A stretch of DNA of 64,000 nucleotides from JAXGTO01 sp040774885 (lineage in GTDB: Bacteria > Actinomycetota > Coriobacteriia > Coriobacteriales > Eggerthellaceae), in NCBI GenBank assembly GCA_040774885.1, contig JAXGTO010000006.1, positions 8,848 to 72,847 of the forward strand, in the 5' to 3' direction. The notes under the pieces were generated by a model, which was not told where the DNA came from, searched no databases, and worked only from the letters and a program-made list of their open reading frames with translations. This document shows, one piece after another, positions 17,830 through 27,017 of the stretch. The first letter of the stretch is position 1. The number at the start of each line of letters is the position of its first letter. A program made the translations under genes and the position numbers.

Positions 17830-19315
17830 GATGAGCCTCCCCTGCCGTGTCGTCGTCTATTTGGACGACGTACATGACGTTGGTGGGGGCGCTCACCGTG
17901 GCCCGGCCCGATTCGGCGGGCAGGCGCGGAGCGGTCTGCGGATCGCCGGCGGTGATGACCGCCAGTTCGCCCGGCAAGATGCCGCCGACATCTATCACGG
18001 CTTTGCGCGCATTGTCGATGACCGTGCGCATCGGGGCATTTTCGATTTCACCCAAAAGCGGCGTGACGCCCCACAGCAGCTGCATGCGCCGGCGCACGGC
18101 GGTACGCTGCGTGACGGCATAGATGGGAGCCGCAGGCCGCAATGTGGAAATGAGCCGTGCGGTGCGCCCGGACGTGGTGGGCGTGATGATGCAGGCAGCA
18201 TGGATGTTCTGCGCCGTGGAAACCGCGGCGATGCCCACTGCCGGGCTGGTGCGCTCGGCGTCGGTGGCATACGCGACATCATCGCGCTTGGCCAGGCCGA
18301 GGAAGGGTTCGGTCCCTTCGGCGATTTCAGCCATCATGCGCACGGCGGGCACCGGGTATTTGCCCATGGCGGTTTCACCGGAAAGCATGACCGCGTCGGT
18401 TCCGTCGTAAATGGCGTTGGCCACATCCGCCACTTCAGCACGCGTGGGGCGCGGGTTGGACGTCATGGATTCGAGCATCTGCGTAGCGGTGATGACCGGG
18501 GTGTGGTGCGCGTTGCACAGCTTGATGATCTGCTTTTGGATATGGGGCACCTTGTGCGTGGGAACCTCGATGCCCAAGTCGCCGCGCGCCACCATGATGC
18601 CGTCGCTGGCGGCTTCGATTTCCTGGATGTTCTTCACGCCATCGGCGCTTTCGATCTTCGACACGATGAAGATGTCTTCACCGCCGTTTTCTTTGAGGAA
18701 GGCGCGGATCGAACGCACGTCGTCTGCGGTGCGCACGAACGATGCCGCCACGTAATCGACGTCTTGTTCAATGCCGAACAGCAAATCGGAGCGGTCCTGT
18801 TCGGACATGGCCGGAAGATCGACCGGAGCGCCCGGCACGTTGATGGACTTGCGCTGCCCGAGCATGCCGGTGTTCTGGACGGTGCACAGGATATCGCCGC
18901 CCTCGATGCGGTCGACCGCCAGTTCCAAAAGACCGTCATCGATGAGAATGGGGTCGCCGGGCGAAAGAGCAGACGACAGGCCCTTATGGCTTTGATGGAT
19001 GCGCTCGGCCGTTCCCTCTGCCTCGTCTTCGGTGAGGACGATGTGCTTTCCAGCCTGCAGCTTGACCGGTTCGCCGCCCGCCAGGGTTCCCGTACGGATT
19101 TCGGGGCCCTTGGTATCGAGCATGAACGCACAGGGAGAATCGAGCTCGCGGCATACCTTGCGCAGCCGATCCATGCGGGCCGCGTGCTCTTCATGGCTGC
19201 CGTGGCTGAAGTTGAACCGGGCCACGTCCATACCCGCCTTGATAAGGCCTTTGAGCGTCGACTCGCTGTCGACCGCCGGGCCCAACGTGCAAACGATCTT
19301 GGTGCGCTTAGCCAT
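17819..19315 (-). CDS. pyk: Pyruvate kinase
   Basis: A 498-residue enzyme transferring phosphate from phosphoenolpyruvate to ADP. Diagnostic blocks: TKIVCTLGPA, the substrate Arg in VARFNFSHG, LDTKGPEIRTG, the catalytic Lys and metal acid in FIVSKIES, MVARGDLGIEVP, and VITATQMLESM. The C-terminal part (about 350-498) is the allosteric domain. It is the first gene of the rhamnose operon and overlaps rhaB, an uncommon neighbour. Dihydroxyacetone phosphate from RhaD would enter glycolysis above this step. A TACAAT box at 19359-19354 could be its -10. Whether it is the only pyruvate kinase of the cell is unknown. Confidence 0.95.
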   Translation of the reverse strand: MAKRTKIVCTLGPAVDSESTLKGLIKAGMDVARFNFSHGSHEEHAARMDRLRKVCRELDSPCAFMLDTKGPEIRTGTLAGGEPVKLQAGKHIVLTEDEAEGTAERIHQSHKGLSSALSPGDPILIDDGLLELAVDRIEGGDILCTVQNTGMLGQRKSINVPGAPVDLPAMSEQDRSDLLFGIEQDVDYVAASFVRTADDVRSIRAFLKENGGEDIFIVSKIESADGVKNIQEIEAASDGIMVARGDLGIEVPTHKVPHIQKQIIKLCNAHHTPVITATQMLESMTSNPRPTRAEVADVANAIYDGTDAVMLSGETAMGKYPVPAVRMMAEIAEGTEPFLGLAKRDDVAYATDAERTSPAVGIAAVSTAQNIHAACIITPTTSGRTARLISTLRPAAPIYAVTQRTAVRRRMQLLWGVTPLLGEIENAPMRTVIDNARKAVIDVGGILPGELAVITAGDPQTAPRLPAESGRATVSAPTNVMYVVQIDDDTAGEAHHGR

Positions 19316-19482
19316 ATGCGCTCCCTTCGCGCGAACCGCTGATCTTTACTTTGATTGTAGCGCTGATTTCCTGATGGCAGCCTTGTTCGACGATGTTTCA
19401 CATTGACTTCGAATCAGACGCGAAACAGCGCAGGCTGCGGCTGATATACTGGCATTCCGAGCATGGAAGGGAGGTCGCGCAT

Positions 19483-20538
19483 ATGGCTGGAAACGAGCAG
19501 GTCAAGCTCACCCATCTAACCCAGAAAGGCGGTTGAGCCGCCAAGTGGGGTCCGGGCGACCTCGACGACATATTGAAAGACATCGCTCCCACCGCTCCCG
19601 ACGCGCTGCTGGAAGGCTTCGACACCAGCGACGATGCGGCGGTATGGAAGCTCACCGATGACCTTGCCGGCGTTCTCACCGTCGATTTCTTCACGCCGGT
19701 GGTGGACGACCCTTATGAATTCGGGGCCGTGGCGGCAGCTAACGCGCTTTCGGACATTTTCGCCATGGGGGCGACCCCCGTCTGTGCACTCAACATCGCG
19801 GCGTTCCCCTGCAACTTGGGGACGGGCGTGGTGGGCGACGTGCTGCGCGGTGGCGCCGATAAAGTAGCCGAAGCGGGTGCCTTCACCGTGGGCGGGCACA
19901 CCATCGACGACGACGAGCCCAAATACGGGCTGGCCGTGTTCGGCACCGTGCATCCCGATTGCATCATCCGCAACGGCGGGGCCCAACCGGGCGATGCGCT
20001 GTTCTACACCAAGACCATCGGAACGGGCATTATGAATTCGGCGCTGCGCGCCGGGTTGGCCGACGATGCCGCCATGCGCCCGGCCATCGAGGGCATGATG
20101 GAACTCAACAAAGACGCTGCCGATGCCATGCGCGCCGCCGACGCCCATGCCGCCACCGACGTGACGGGCTTCGGGCTGGCGGGTCATCTGCACGAAATGC
20201 TGGAAGCTTCCGACTGCGCAGCACGGATCAGCTGGGATGCCCTTCCGCTGTTCGAGGGCGTCTACGGGCTGTCAGCCGATTTCTGCCGTCCCGCGCGCAC
20301 GTTCGACTTGGTGGAATGGGCCAGCGCCTTTGTGGCGCAAGGTTCTTTGGACGACGAAGAATTCAACACCCGCATGGGCGTGCTTTGCGACCCGCAGACC
20401 AGCGGCGGGCTGCTGGTGGCCATAGCGCCCGAGCGCGCCGACGAATTCGCTGCAGAATTCAAACAGCGCACCGGCCGCGGCGCCGCCCGCATCGGACGCA
20501 TCGAAGCAGGTCCGACGGGCACCATCGAAATGGTCTGA
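19483..20538 (+). CDS. selD: Selenophosphate synthetase (selenoprotein, Sec18)
   Basis: A 351-residue enzyme making selenophosphate from selenide and ATP. From ATG 19483 (AAGGGAGG upstream) the frame meets TGA at 19534-19536, codon 18, within the motif KGG-U-AAKWGPGDL. Here Sec replaces the catalytic Cys (GCGCK-type position) and the next Lys is the essential one, so TGA is read as selenocysteine and not as stop. The frame then continues to 20538 with the family blocks TVDFFTPVVDDPYEFG, AANALSDIFAMGA, VGGHTIDDDEPKYG and DVTGFGLAGHL. Downstream of TGA, CGCC and GGCG can close a loop containing GGTCC, a weak SECIS candidate. It supplies the SelA pathway at 50.9 kb and may also serve the selenium cluster at 24-29 kb. 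Confidence 0.95.
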
Positions 20539-20638
20539 GAGCTCCGCCCGCCCCGTCTGTGCCGGCGGGACGCAACGCCACGATCCGAACCCTGCGTCTT
20601 GCCAGCACGCGTCGGACAAGGTATTCCGGCGCAAAGCA

Positions 20639-20667
20639 ATCGCCCCGAAGCCGAGCTCCGGGGCGAT
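20639..20667. terminator. Hairpin between convergent selD and flavodoxin genes
   Basis: ATCGCCCC and GGGGCGAT form an 8-bp GC-rich stem; loop-side bases GAAGCC/GAGCTC add little. No clear T-run follows on either strand, so termination would be weak or Rho-assisted. Confidence 0.4.
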
Positions 20668-20692
20668 CGAATCAGACTCTTGTCGAAACCAA

Positions 20693-21160
20693 TCAGAGGT
20701 TCAGGCTCTTCACCCAAGCGCGGATGTCGGCTTCGTCGCCGGTTCCGCGGCAATCGAAGATGGGGAGGAAATCGACTTCGGGGCAATGCGCCTTTGCGTC
20801 GCGGTCCACATATTCTGCACCGCTTCCGCCATGCGTGATGAACAGCCCGATGCGCTTGGAGGCCGCCACGCTGTCGTCGAGCACGGTGAACACGGGTTGC
20901 GCGCAGGAACCGAACCAGTTGGGCGAACCGATGAGAATGGTGTCATAAGCAGCCAGATCATGCTTCAGCGGCTCGATGGGCGGCAGGTAGTTCTTGCGCA
21001 TCTCTTCGCGCGCCTGCGCAGAGAGCTTGGTGTAGTCGGTGGGATAGGCATCCACCGGAACGATCGGCTCGATGTCGGCGCCGGCTTCATCGGCCACCAC
21101 CTTCGCCACGGTTTCCACATCTTCGGATACGCCGAAATACAACACGATTGTCTTGCTCAT
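20693..21160 (-). CDS. Flavodoxin
   Basis: A 155-residue FMN-binding electron carrier. The N-terminus KTIVLYFGVSEDVETVAK occupies the place of the flavodoxin phosphate loop (T/S-x-T-G-x-T) but in an altered form, without the usual Thr/Ser-Gly-Asn/Thr pattern. The blocks YDTILIGSPNWFGSCAQPV and FITHGGSG match the long flavodoxin-like family (Flavodoxin_4 type). Start ATG 21160 follows AAAGGGAGGATCC. It lies downstream of fdhF but separated by a strong hairpin, and a GATAAT box about 25 bp upstream may give it its own promoter. The partner is unknown. Confidence 0.8.
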   Translation of the reverse strand: MSKTIVLYFGVSEDVETVAKVVADEAGADIEPIVPVDAYPTDYTKLSAQAREEMRKNYLPPIEPLKHDLAAYDTILIGSPNWFGSCAQPVFTVLDDSVAASKRIGLFITHGGSGAEYVDRDAKAHCPEVDFLPIFDCRGTGDEADIRAWVKSLNL

Positions 21161-21238
21161 GGATCCTCCCTTTGTTGCTTATTATCCTCACCGAAGATGG
21201 TACCACCAGCAGCACCGTTTGCGATGATGTTCCATAAC

Positions 21239-21271
21239 GTCGCGGGCCCCGTTGCGCATGGGCCCGCGACG
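21239..21271 (-). terminator. Hairpin after the first hycB-fdhF module
   Basis: CGTCGCGGGCCC pairs with GGGCCCGCGACG across a short loop, 8 bp past the fdhF stop on the minus strand. The following sequence GTTATGG is poor in T, so it may act as an RNA stabiliser or weak terminator. Confidence 0.55.
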
Positions 21272-21279
21272 GCGTGGCC

Positions 21280-23457
21280 TCAAGCCAGAACCGGCTCGTT
21301 TTGCGGCTCGGCTGTCTTGGCCAAATCTTCCTTCATACCCTGATAGAGCTCTTGCACGCGGCGCTCGGCGGCCATCTGGTCGGCGATGGCGTCAACCTGC
21401 ACGGCGCAATACTTGTCTTCGGGCGTATGGCTGCGTTCATCCACATGATGCAGCGTGAGGTCGTTGCACTTGCCGATCCACCACTGATAGGTCATGTAGA
21501 TGCAGCCTTTGTTGGTGCGCTCGTCCACCTGCGCGCGCGAATAGATCTTGCCGCGGCGCGACGCTATGGTCACCAGCTGGCCATCTTGGATGCCGCGGTC
21601 CGCCGCATCTTCGGGATTGATGGTAACCACTCCCGGCTCGTCGGCCAGCAGCGCCAAGGTGGCGCAGTTTCCCGTCATGGAGCGGCAGGAATAGTGCCCC
21701 ACTTCGCGCACGGTGCACAAGATCAGCGGGAACTCGTCGCTGGGCATCTCGGTCGGCGGCTTGAAGTCGTGGGCCATCAAGTGCGCCTTGCCTTCCGGCG
21801 TGGTGAACTTGCCGCCCAAGAACAGATCGGGGCTGCCGGGATGATCAAGCGTGGGAATGGGCCATTGCGCATGGCCCACGCCGGCCATCTTTTCGTACGT
21901 GGCGCCGTAGGCGGCGGGCCACACGGCGCGGCATTCCTCGTCCCAAATCTGCTGGGCGTTTTCATAGTGCATGGGATGACCCATGCGCGTCGAGAGGTCG
22001 GCGATGATGTCCCAGTCGTGACGGCACTCGCCCTTGGGCGGCACCGCGGCGCTGAAGTACTGGAAGGTGCGGTCGCAGGCGGTGAACACGCCTTCGTGTT
22101 CGCCCCAGCTGGTGGCGGGCAGCACCACATCGGCCACGGCGCACGATTGCGTCATGAAAATGTCCTGGCAGATGAAGATATCCAATTCATCGAACTGCTT
22201 GGCCAAGTGCCGGGTGTCGGGCTCGGTCTGCAGCGGGTCTTCGCCGAAGTTGTAGAAGGCGTGCACCTTGCCCTCGTCGATAAGATGCCCGATGTCGGAA
22301 ACCTTGTAGCCCACATGGTCGGACAGCTTCTCGACCGGCACGTTCCAAGCATCGGCGAACTTCTGCTTGATCTCGGGGTTCGTCACGCTTTGATACCCGG
22401 GGAAGTAGTTGGGCAGCGCGCCCATGTCGCAAGCGCCCTGAACGTTGTTCTGGCCGCGCACCGGCGCAACGCCCGAATTGGGCTTGCCGATCTGCCCGGT
22501 GATGCAGGCGATGGCCGCGCAGGTGTGGACGGCTTCGACGTTTTGCGCCTGCTGGCATACGCCCATGCCCCAGCACAGAACCGAAGACGGCTCGGCCGTG
22601 GCGTACATGCGGGCGGCCTGGCGCAGAAGCTCGGGCTCGATGCCGGTTTCTTCCTGCGTGTTTTCAGGGGTGTACTTCTCGATGGTCTTCCACCATTCGT
22701 CAAAGCCCTGCGTATGCTCTTTGACGAAAGATTCGTCCATGAGCCCTTCGGTGACGATGACGTTGGCGAAAGCATTGAGGAAAGCGATGTTGCTGCCGTT
22801 TTTGAGCGGCAGATTGATATCGGCGATGCGCGACGTATCGATGATGCGCGGATCGGCGACGATGATCTTGGCTCCCTTTTCCTTGGCGCGAACAACGCGG
22901 CGCGCCACGATGGGGTGCGAGGTGTTCGGGTTGTATCCGAACAGGAACAGACAACCGGCGTCTTCCAAACCCGGGACGCCGCAACTCATAGAACCAGCTC
23001 CAAGTGTGTCCATCAGACCGACGACAGTGGGGCCATGTCAAGTTCGAGCGCAGTTGTCTATGTTGTTGGTTCCCAGGCAAGCGCGCGCGAAGCGCTGCAT
23101 GGCCAGGTTCGATTCATTGCCGGTGCCACGCGACGAACCCGTGGTCATGATGGCGTCGGGGCCGTATTTTTCCTTGACCGCCGTCAGCTTTTGCGCCACG
23201 AAATCAAGCGCCGTATCCCACGAAACGCGCTTGAGCGGGTCGCCCTTGTGCTCGCGGATCATCGGATGAAGCAGGCGCGGCGTGAGGATCTTGGTGTCGT
23301 TGATGAAGTCGAAGCCGCTGTAGCCCTTCAGGCACAGCTCGCCTTGGTTGGTAAGGCCGTCCAAGGGTTCGGAGCCCACCACTTGGCCATCTTCGACCAG
23401 CAGATTGAATTTGCAGCCCGACCCGCAATAGGGGCAGACCACCATATGCTTTTCCAT
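21280..23457 (-). CDS. fdhF: Formate dehydrogenase H-type catalytic subunit (selenoprotein, Sec140)
   Basis: A 725-residue molybdopterin/tungstopterin oxidoreductase that oxidises formate to CO2. The [4Fe-4S] site is CPYCGSGC near residue 8 and CLKG near 43. The in-frame TGA at 23040-23038 is codon 140, in NNIDNCART-U-HGPTV; E. coli FdhF also has Sec at 140, so the TGA is certainly recoded. Downstream, HGPTVVGLMDTLGAGSMSC, GMGVCQ and GQNNVQGACDMGALP match the family. A SECIS-like hairpin follows the UGA. It lies 12 bp after its ferredoxin partner hycB. A second copy at 45880-48063 is very similar. No hydrogenase genes follow this copy, so its electron acceptor is uncertain. Confidence 0.96.
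23007..23026 (-). promoter_or_regulatory. SECIS hairpin of the first fdhF
   Basis: On the minus strand, TGTC-GTC pairs with GA(T)-GGACA around a GGTCT apical loop, 12 bases after the UGA. The GGUCU loop is the SelB-binding element in E. coli fdhF. The stem has one bulge on the 3' side. Confidence 0.7.
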
Positions 23458-23469
23458 GATTTCCGCCTC

Positions 23470-24021
23470 CTAGACCAAGGATGGGTTGAGGGGCAGGCTC
23501 GAGAATTCTTGAGCTGCACGAGCAGCAGCTACGCGCCTGCTTTTGGAATTGTCGTTGAGCTGGGGGCTGTCCACCACGCGCAATGCGCCGGTGATGCACG
23601 CCTGGACGCACGCCGGCCCTTCGGGACGGTCGTAGCACAAATCGCATTTGACCACATAGGGCTGGAGCCCCTCGCCCAAGCTGACGTTGCCGAGCGTGCG
23701 GGTCACCGGACGCCCGACGATCTGCACGGCCCCATAGGGGCACGCCATCATGCAACTGCGGCAACCGATGCAGCGGCTTTGCTTGATGGCCACACGGCCC
23801 TCATCGAAGTACAGCGCCCCCACCGGACACGACGCCACGCACGGGGCGTCTTCGCAATGATGGCAGACAATAGGCGCGGAAACCGCCTTGGTCTGCACCA
23901 GATTGAGTCGCGGAACGGCCACGTCGCCTTTGACGAAATGCTTCGTCAGGCACGCCGCCATGCAGGTTTTGCACCCCACGCACAAACCGGGGTCCGCGAT
24001 GACGAATCTATTCTCTTCCAC
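23470..24021 (-). CDS. Polyferredoxin partner of formate dehydrogenase (HycB/HydN type)
   Basis: A 183-residue cytoplasmic iron-sulfur protein carrying four [4Fe-4S] clusters, shown by the Cys groups CVGCKTCMAAC, CHHCEDAPCVASCPVGAL, CIGCRSCMMACPYGAV and CDLCYDRPEGPACVQAC. It should pass electrons from FdhF to an unidentified partner. The start is GTG 24021, with GGAGGAAG 6 bases upstream. It is the first gene of the hycB-fdhF pair. A paralogue sits at 48110-48625. The last 30 residues are unlike the paralogue. Confidence 0.92.
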   Translation of the reverse strand: MEENRFVIADPGLCVGCKTCMAACLTKHFVKGDVAVPRLNLVQTKAVSAPIVCHHCEDAPCVASCPVGALYFDEGRVAIKQSRCIGCRSCMMACPYGAVQIVGRPVTRTLGNVSLGEGLQPYVVKCDLCYDRPEGPACVQACITGALRVVDSPQLNDNSKSRRVAAARAAQEFSSLPLNPSLV

Positions 24022-24392
24022 GTTGCTTCCTCCTTCTTCGCTCGCTTTATGCAGAATGCGAAGAATGCAGAAGGACGCGCCATGCGCCGCGATGGGAATG
24101 CGGCAGAAAAGGCACGTCTCTCCATACCTTCTACACTCCCTCTGGCATCAAAATAGGCTCCTGAACGGAGCCTCGTCAATTGGTTTGATTATTCTATTTA
24201 TAAGATAGTATATTTAAGATATTCGCGCTTTATCTGGTGTTATTCAGATTATGAAGGGCCTTATGCGGCTTTCTTCAGAAAATATCCCGCCTGCCGATGC
24301 GCGATTATCCTAGCTGCAGGCACATATCACGATCGTGACTCATTCTGTGCCCAGATCCGAGCGAAAGACCCGCAAACGGGACGGCGGAAGGA
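24022..24392 (-). promoter_or_regulatory. Control region upstream of the first hycB-fdhF module
   Basis: A 371-bp gap without a convincing gene. Nearest the upstream operon is a perfect 12-bp palindrome TCACGATCGTGA (24327-24338). An AT-rich stretch at 24180-24235 includes TATACT- and TATAAA-like boxes on the minus strand. A hairpin AGGCTCC/GGAGCCT (24155-24173) is followed on the minus strand by ATTTTG, a possible terminator of the DUF3343 operon or an attenuator of the fdh transcript. The 130 bp next to the start show nothing clear. Confidence 0.45.
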
Positions 24393-24626
24393 TCATACCG
24401 CCATGATTGTGCGTTCGCAGTACTCGGTTTCAGGATCGTCGATGAGCTCCATCAACGGAGAGCGCGCCGTAAGCGGAGCGGACCACACCATGCCGCAACC
24501 GGCCTTGAGCTCGGCAGGGATGGGAATCAGCCGTCCCTCGATTCCGCGGGCCTCGCACGATTCTTTGAACGCCATGGCGCCGGCCGTGTTGAAAAACGTC
24601 ACGATGAAGCGGACTTCCTTTTCCAT
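24393..24626 (-). CDS. DUF3343 protein (putative selenium/sulfur carrier), copy A
   Basis: A 77-residue protein of the DUF3343 family. The pattern is VRFIVTFFNTAGAMAFKESC, then GRLIPIPAELKAGCGMVW, with the conserved Cys-Gly after a Pro. The shape (a small alpha-beta protein with one invariant Cys) fits a chalcogen carrier, and comparative genomics has linked DUF3343 with selenium genes; no activity is proven. ATG 24626 has AAGGGAAGG upstream; GTG 24629 is one codon earlier. It is the last of six or seven same-strand genes with a cysteine desulfurase and YedF. A weak hairpin follows. Confidence 0.85.
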   Translation of the reverse strand: MEKEVRFIVTFFNTAGAMAFKESCEARGIEGRLIPIPAELKAGCGMVWSAPLTARSPLMELIDDPETEYCERTIMAV

Positions 24627-24652
24627 CACGCACCTTCCCTTCTTCGTTGTCG

Positions 24653-24892
24653 TCAGTACAACTCCACGGAATGCAGGTCCTCGTAGGCCAAATCGAATAC
24701 GTTCAAAGCGTTTTCAATGGCAGTTCGGTCGTGATCTTCGGCGCACCACGCCAACCCGCATCCCGCCGAAATCTGGGAAGGAACGGGAATCATGCGCCCG
24801 GGAAATCCTACTTCTTTGGCTTTGTCTTCGCAGGCCATGGCATCGACGGTCTTGTTGAAGGTCACTACCGTTTTGAGCGTTTTCTCGCGCAT
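24653..24892 (-). CDS. DUF3343 protein (putative selenium/sulfur carrier), copy B
   Basis: A 79-residue DUF3343 protein: LKTVVTFNKTVDAMACEDKA, then GRMIPVPSQISAGCGLAWCA. The conserved Cys-Gly is present and a further Cys lies four residues later. It resembles copy A along its whole length, so the two are a tandem duplication. Start ATG 24892 lies 4 bp after the stop of the desulfurase gene, and GGAG upstream lies in that gene. Coupling to the desulfurase suggests that it accepts the persulfide or selenide made there; this is inference. Confidence 0.85.
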   Translation of the reverse strand: MREKTLKTVVTFNKTVDAMACEDKAKEVGFPGRMIPVPSQISAGCGLAWCAEDHDRTAIENALNVFDLAYEDLHSVELY

Positions 24893-24896
24893 AGGA

Positions 24897-26048
24897 TCAC
24901 TCCCCGGCCAATTCGCCGATAGCGGCGATGCCGGCATCGACTTCTTCAGGTGTGTTGAAGCTCGAAAAGCTGAAGCGCACCGCTCCGCGATCAGAGGTGC
25001 CGAGCGCTTCGTGCATCAAAGGCGCGCAATGGGCTCCCGCGCGCGTGCAGATGCCGAAACGGGTGGCCAGGGCATCCGCCACGGCCCCCGAGTCATAGTC
25101 GTTTACGTTGAGCGCGACGATGCCCGTGCGGCCGATGCCGCCATGGCCGCCGTACACCGTGATGCCGTCGATGGCGCGCACTCCTGCTTCGAAGCGATCG
25201 GCCAATTCCGCCACCTGCGCACCGAGCGCTTCCACGCCGTGCTCTTGCACATAGGCGATGCCCGCACCCAGCCCGGCGAGGCCATGGGCGTTGAGCGTGC
25301 CCGCCTCCAGGCTCTCGGGCATGGCATCGGGCTGCGTTCTGTCATAGCTGTGGATACCGGTACCGCCCACGTTGTACGGAGGGATGTCGATATCCGCGGC
25401 AACGGCCAGCCCTCCGGTCCCTTGCGGCCCGTAAAGGCTCTTGTGACCGGTGAAGCACAGGATGTCGATGCCGGAAGCAGCCATGTCGATGGGCACCAAG
25501 CCCGCCGTCTGGGCCGCATCGACCACCAGGATGGCGCCGTGATCATGGCAGATGCGCGCCATGCGATCCATGTCGTACACATCGCCGGTGAGGTTGGAGG
25601 CATGGGTGACCATGGCCATGCGCGTTTCGGGACGGAAGAGCCGGTCGAACGCATCGTAGTCGATGGAGGCGTCGGGTGCCACGGGCAGGATGGAAAGCGC
25701 CATACCCTCGGCATCTTGTTTGCGATAGAGCGGTCGCAGCACCGAGTTGTGGGATGCCGCCGTGGTGATGGCGTGGCAATCACCCGAAAGCAGCCCTGCT
25801 GCGACGATGTTGAGCGCCTCGGTGACGTTGGAGGTGAAGGCCACGCGAGCAGCTCCGGGAGCCCCGAAGAGTTCGGATACCTGCTTGCGAACGCGATACA
25901 CCTCGGCACCCGCATCGAGCGAGGCCTCGTGCACGCCGCGTCCCACCCCGCCGAAATCTTGCAGGGCATGCGCCACGGCTTGCGCCACCTGCGCCGGCTT
26001 GGTGCGGGTGGTGGCGGCGTTATCGAAATAGATCAATTGATCGGGCAT
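24897..26048 (-). CDS. Class V cysteine desulfurase / selenocysteine lyase-like enzyme
   Basis: A 383-residue PLP enzyme. The N-terminus IYFDNAATTRTKP, the His in ASHNSVLRP, the Asp-Ala-Ala-Gln cofactor site VVDAAQTAG, the PLP Lys in FTGHKSLYGPQGTGG and the catalytic Cys in RAGAHCAPLMHE are all present. The HCAP context is that of the TIGR01977 branch of desulfurases often found beside selD, yedF and DUF3343. It would take S or Se from cysteine or selenocysteine. It is followed by DUF3343 copy B after 4 bp and preceded by yedF. Confidence 0.9.
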   Translation of the reverse strand: MPDQLIYFDNAATTRTKPAQVAQAVAHALQDFGGVGRGVHEASLDAGAEVYRVRKQVSELFGAPGAARVAFTSNVTEALNIVAAGLLSGDCHAITTAASHNSVLRPLYRKQDAEGMALSILPVAPDASIDYDAFDRLFRPETRMAMVTHASNLTGDVYDMDRMARICHDHGAILVVDAAQTAGLVPIDMAASGIDILCFTGHKSLYGPQGTGGLAVAADIDIPPYNVGGTGIHSYDRTQPDAMPESLEAGTLNAHGLAGLGAGIAYVQEHGVEALGAQVAELADRFEAGVRAIDGITVYGGHGGIGRTGIVALNVNDYDSGAVADALATRFGICTRAGAHCAPLMHEALGTSDRGAVRFSFSSFNTPEEVDAGIAAIGELAGE

Positions 26049-26081
26049 CGGCTTGACGCTCCCCTTTTCCGCGGACGTTGC

Positions 26082-26687
26082 CTACGGGCGGACGACCACG
26101 CCGGCCTGGGCCTGCGTGTCGACGATGACATACATGTTCGTCACGTCGCCCACCGCCAAATCGTCGGTGAGTCCGTAATGGTTGAGGCAGGTGCCGCAGC
26201 TGAGCAGCTGCACGCCGGCTTCTTCGAGTTTTTTCAGGTCGTCCAATGCAGGCGATCCCTTGCAGCTCCACTTGACACCGCCGTTGTAGAACAGCACGCA
26301 GGTGGGCAGCGTGTCCAACTGGGTGAGGGCGAAGATGAAGCCCTTCATCAGCGTGGCTCCCAGTTCGTCATCGCCGGTGCCCATGACGGGCGAAGATATG
26401 ACGGCCACCACGTCGCGGTTGGCCGGCGCGGCAACGGCGGCGCAGGTAGCGCCCTCCGCAGCGGCCGAAGCCTTCTTGGTGATGGTCACCGCGTACTCGG
26501 CATCGCCGCGCTGCTCGGATTTGGCTTCGGCCTTCATGGTCTTGGCGAGCGCCTCAAGGTTGTGCACGGCGGTTTCGTTGTCCACCAGCACCTCGACGCT
26601 TCCTTCCGGAATGGACGAAAGGGCCTTTTTGGCCTTCACCACCGGCAGAGGACAGGCCTCTCCGCGCGCATCGACTGTCTGATCCAT
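26082..26687 (-). CDS. yedF: Selenium metabolism protein YedF
   Basis: A 201-residue two-domain protein. The N-terminal TusA-like domain (about 1-75) has the signature DARGEACPLPVVKAKKAL with the carrier Cys of the CPxP motif. The C-terminal DsrE/DsrF-like domain (about 90-201) has SSPVMGTGDDELG, FYNGGVKWSC and LSCGTCLNHYGL. This arrangement is the selenium-associated YedF family, often next to selD. It probably moves selenium or sulfur as a Cys-bound adduct. Start ATG 26687; GTG 26696 has a poor ribosome site. Confidence 0.92.
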   Translation of the reverse strand: MDQTVDARGEACPLPVVKAKKALSSIPEGSVEVLVDNETAVHNLEALAKTMKAEAKSEQRGDAEYAVTITKKASAAAEGATCAAVAAPANRDVVAVISSPVMGTGDDELGATLMKGFIFALTQLDTLPTCVLFYNGGVKWSCKGSPALDDLKKLEEAGVQLLSCGTCLNHYGLTDDLAVGDVTNMYVIVDTQAQAGVVVRP

Positions 26688-26741
26688 GTGATCCACTTCC
26701 TTATTCGTATGCGGACGGGTGGGATTGCCCGTTCCGCTTGC

Positions 26742-27011
26742 TCAGCAAAACGTATCACGTCCCGCAGACATCTGGCGCGGAAGATGGGATACGCCCTCTA
26801 TCTCCACGCCGCCGTCAACTGCCAGGTCGCGCACGCGCTGCTCGTCGGCGCAATCGATGGGCAGCGACACCCCGCACGACGCTTTCGCCGCGCGGGGCGT
26901 GGGCGAAATGCGGGCTCGAATGCCCGCATCCTTGGCCAGTTCATAGAGCTCCCACCCATCGGTATGGCTGGAAAACAGCACGTAGCAGTCGGTGGGAGGC
27001 TCGAAAGACAT
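26742..27011 (-). CDS. DUF3343 protein, copy C (divergent)
   Basis: An 89-residue protein: CYVLFSSHTDGWELYELAKD, then ARISPTPRAAKASCGVSLPI. The conserved Pro-x(n)-Cys-Gly motif is present and the overall layout fits DUF3343, though it is more distant from copies A and B than they are from each other. It sits 6 bp after the stop of the first HgdB-like gene. A short Cys-rich tail (DTFC) ends the protein. Function as carrier is inferred. Confidence 0.8.
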   Translation of the reverse strand: MSFEPPTDCYVLFSSHTDGWELYELAKDAGIRARISPTPRAAKASCGVSLPIDCADEQRVRDLAVDGGVEIEGVSHLPRQMSAGRDTFC

Positions 27012-27017
27012 GCCGGA

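Noticed and set aside
23038..23040. In-frame stop splitting the first fdhF; likewise 47644-47646, 59714-59716 and 19534-19536
   Set aside because: Each is UGA at the exact Sec position of its family, the frame continues with conserved sequence, and a full selA-selB-selC-selD set is present. These are selenoproteins, not pseudogenes.
23946..24179. Leader ORF before hycB1
   Set aside because: No ribosome site at a good distance, biased composition, and it overlaps the hycB1 start in another frame.
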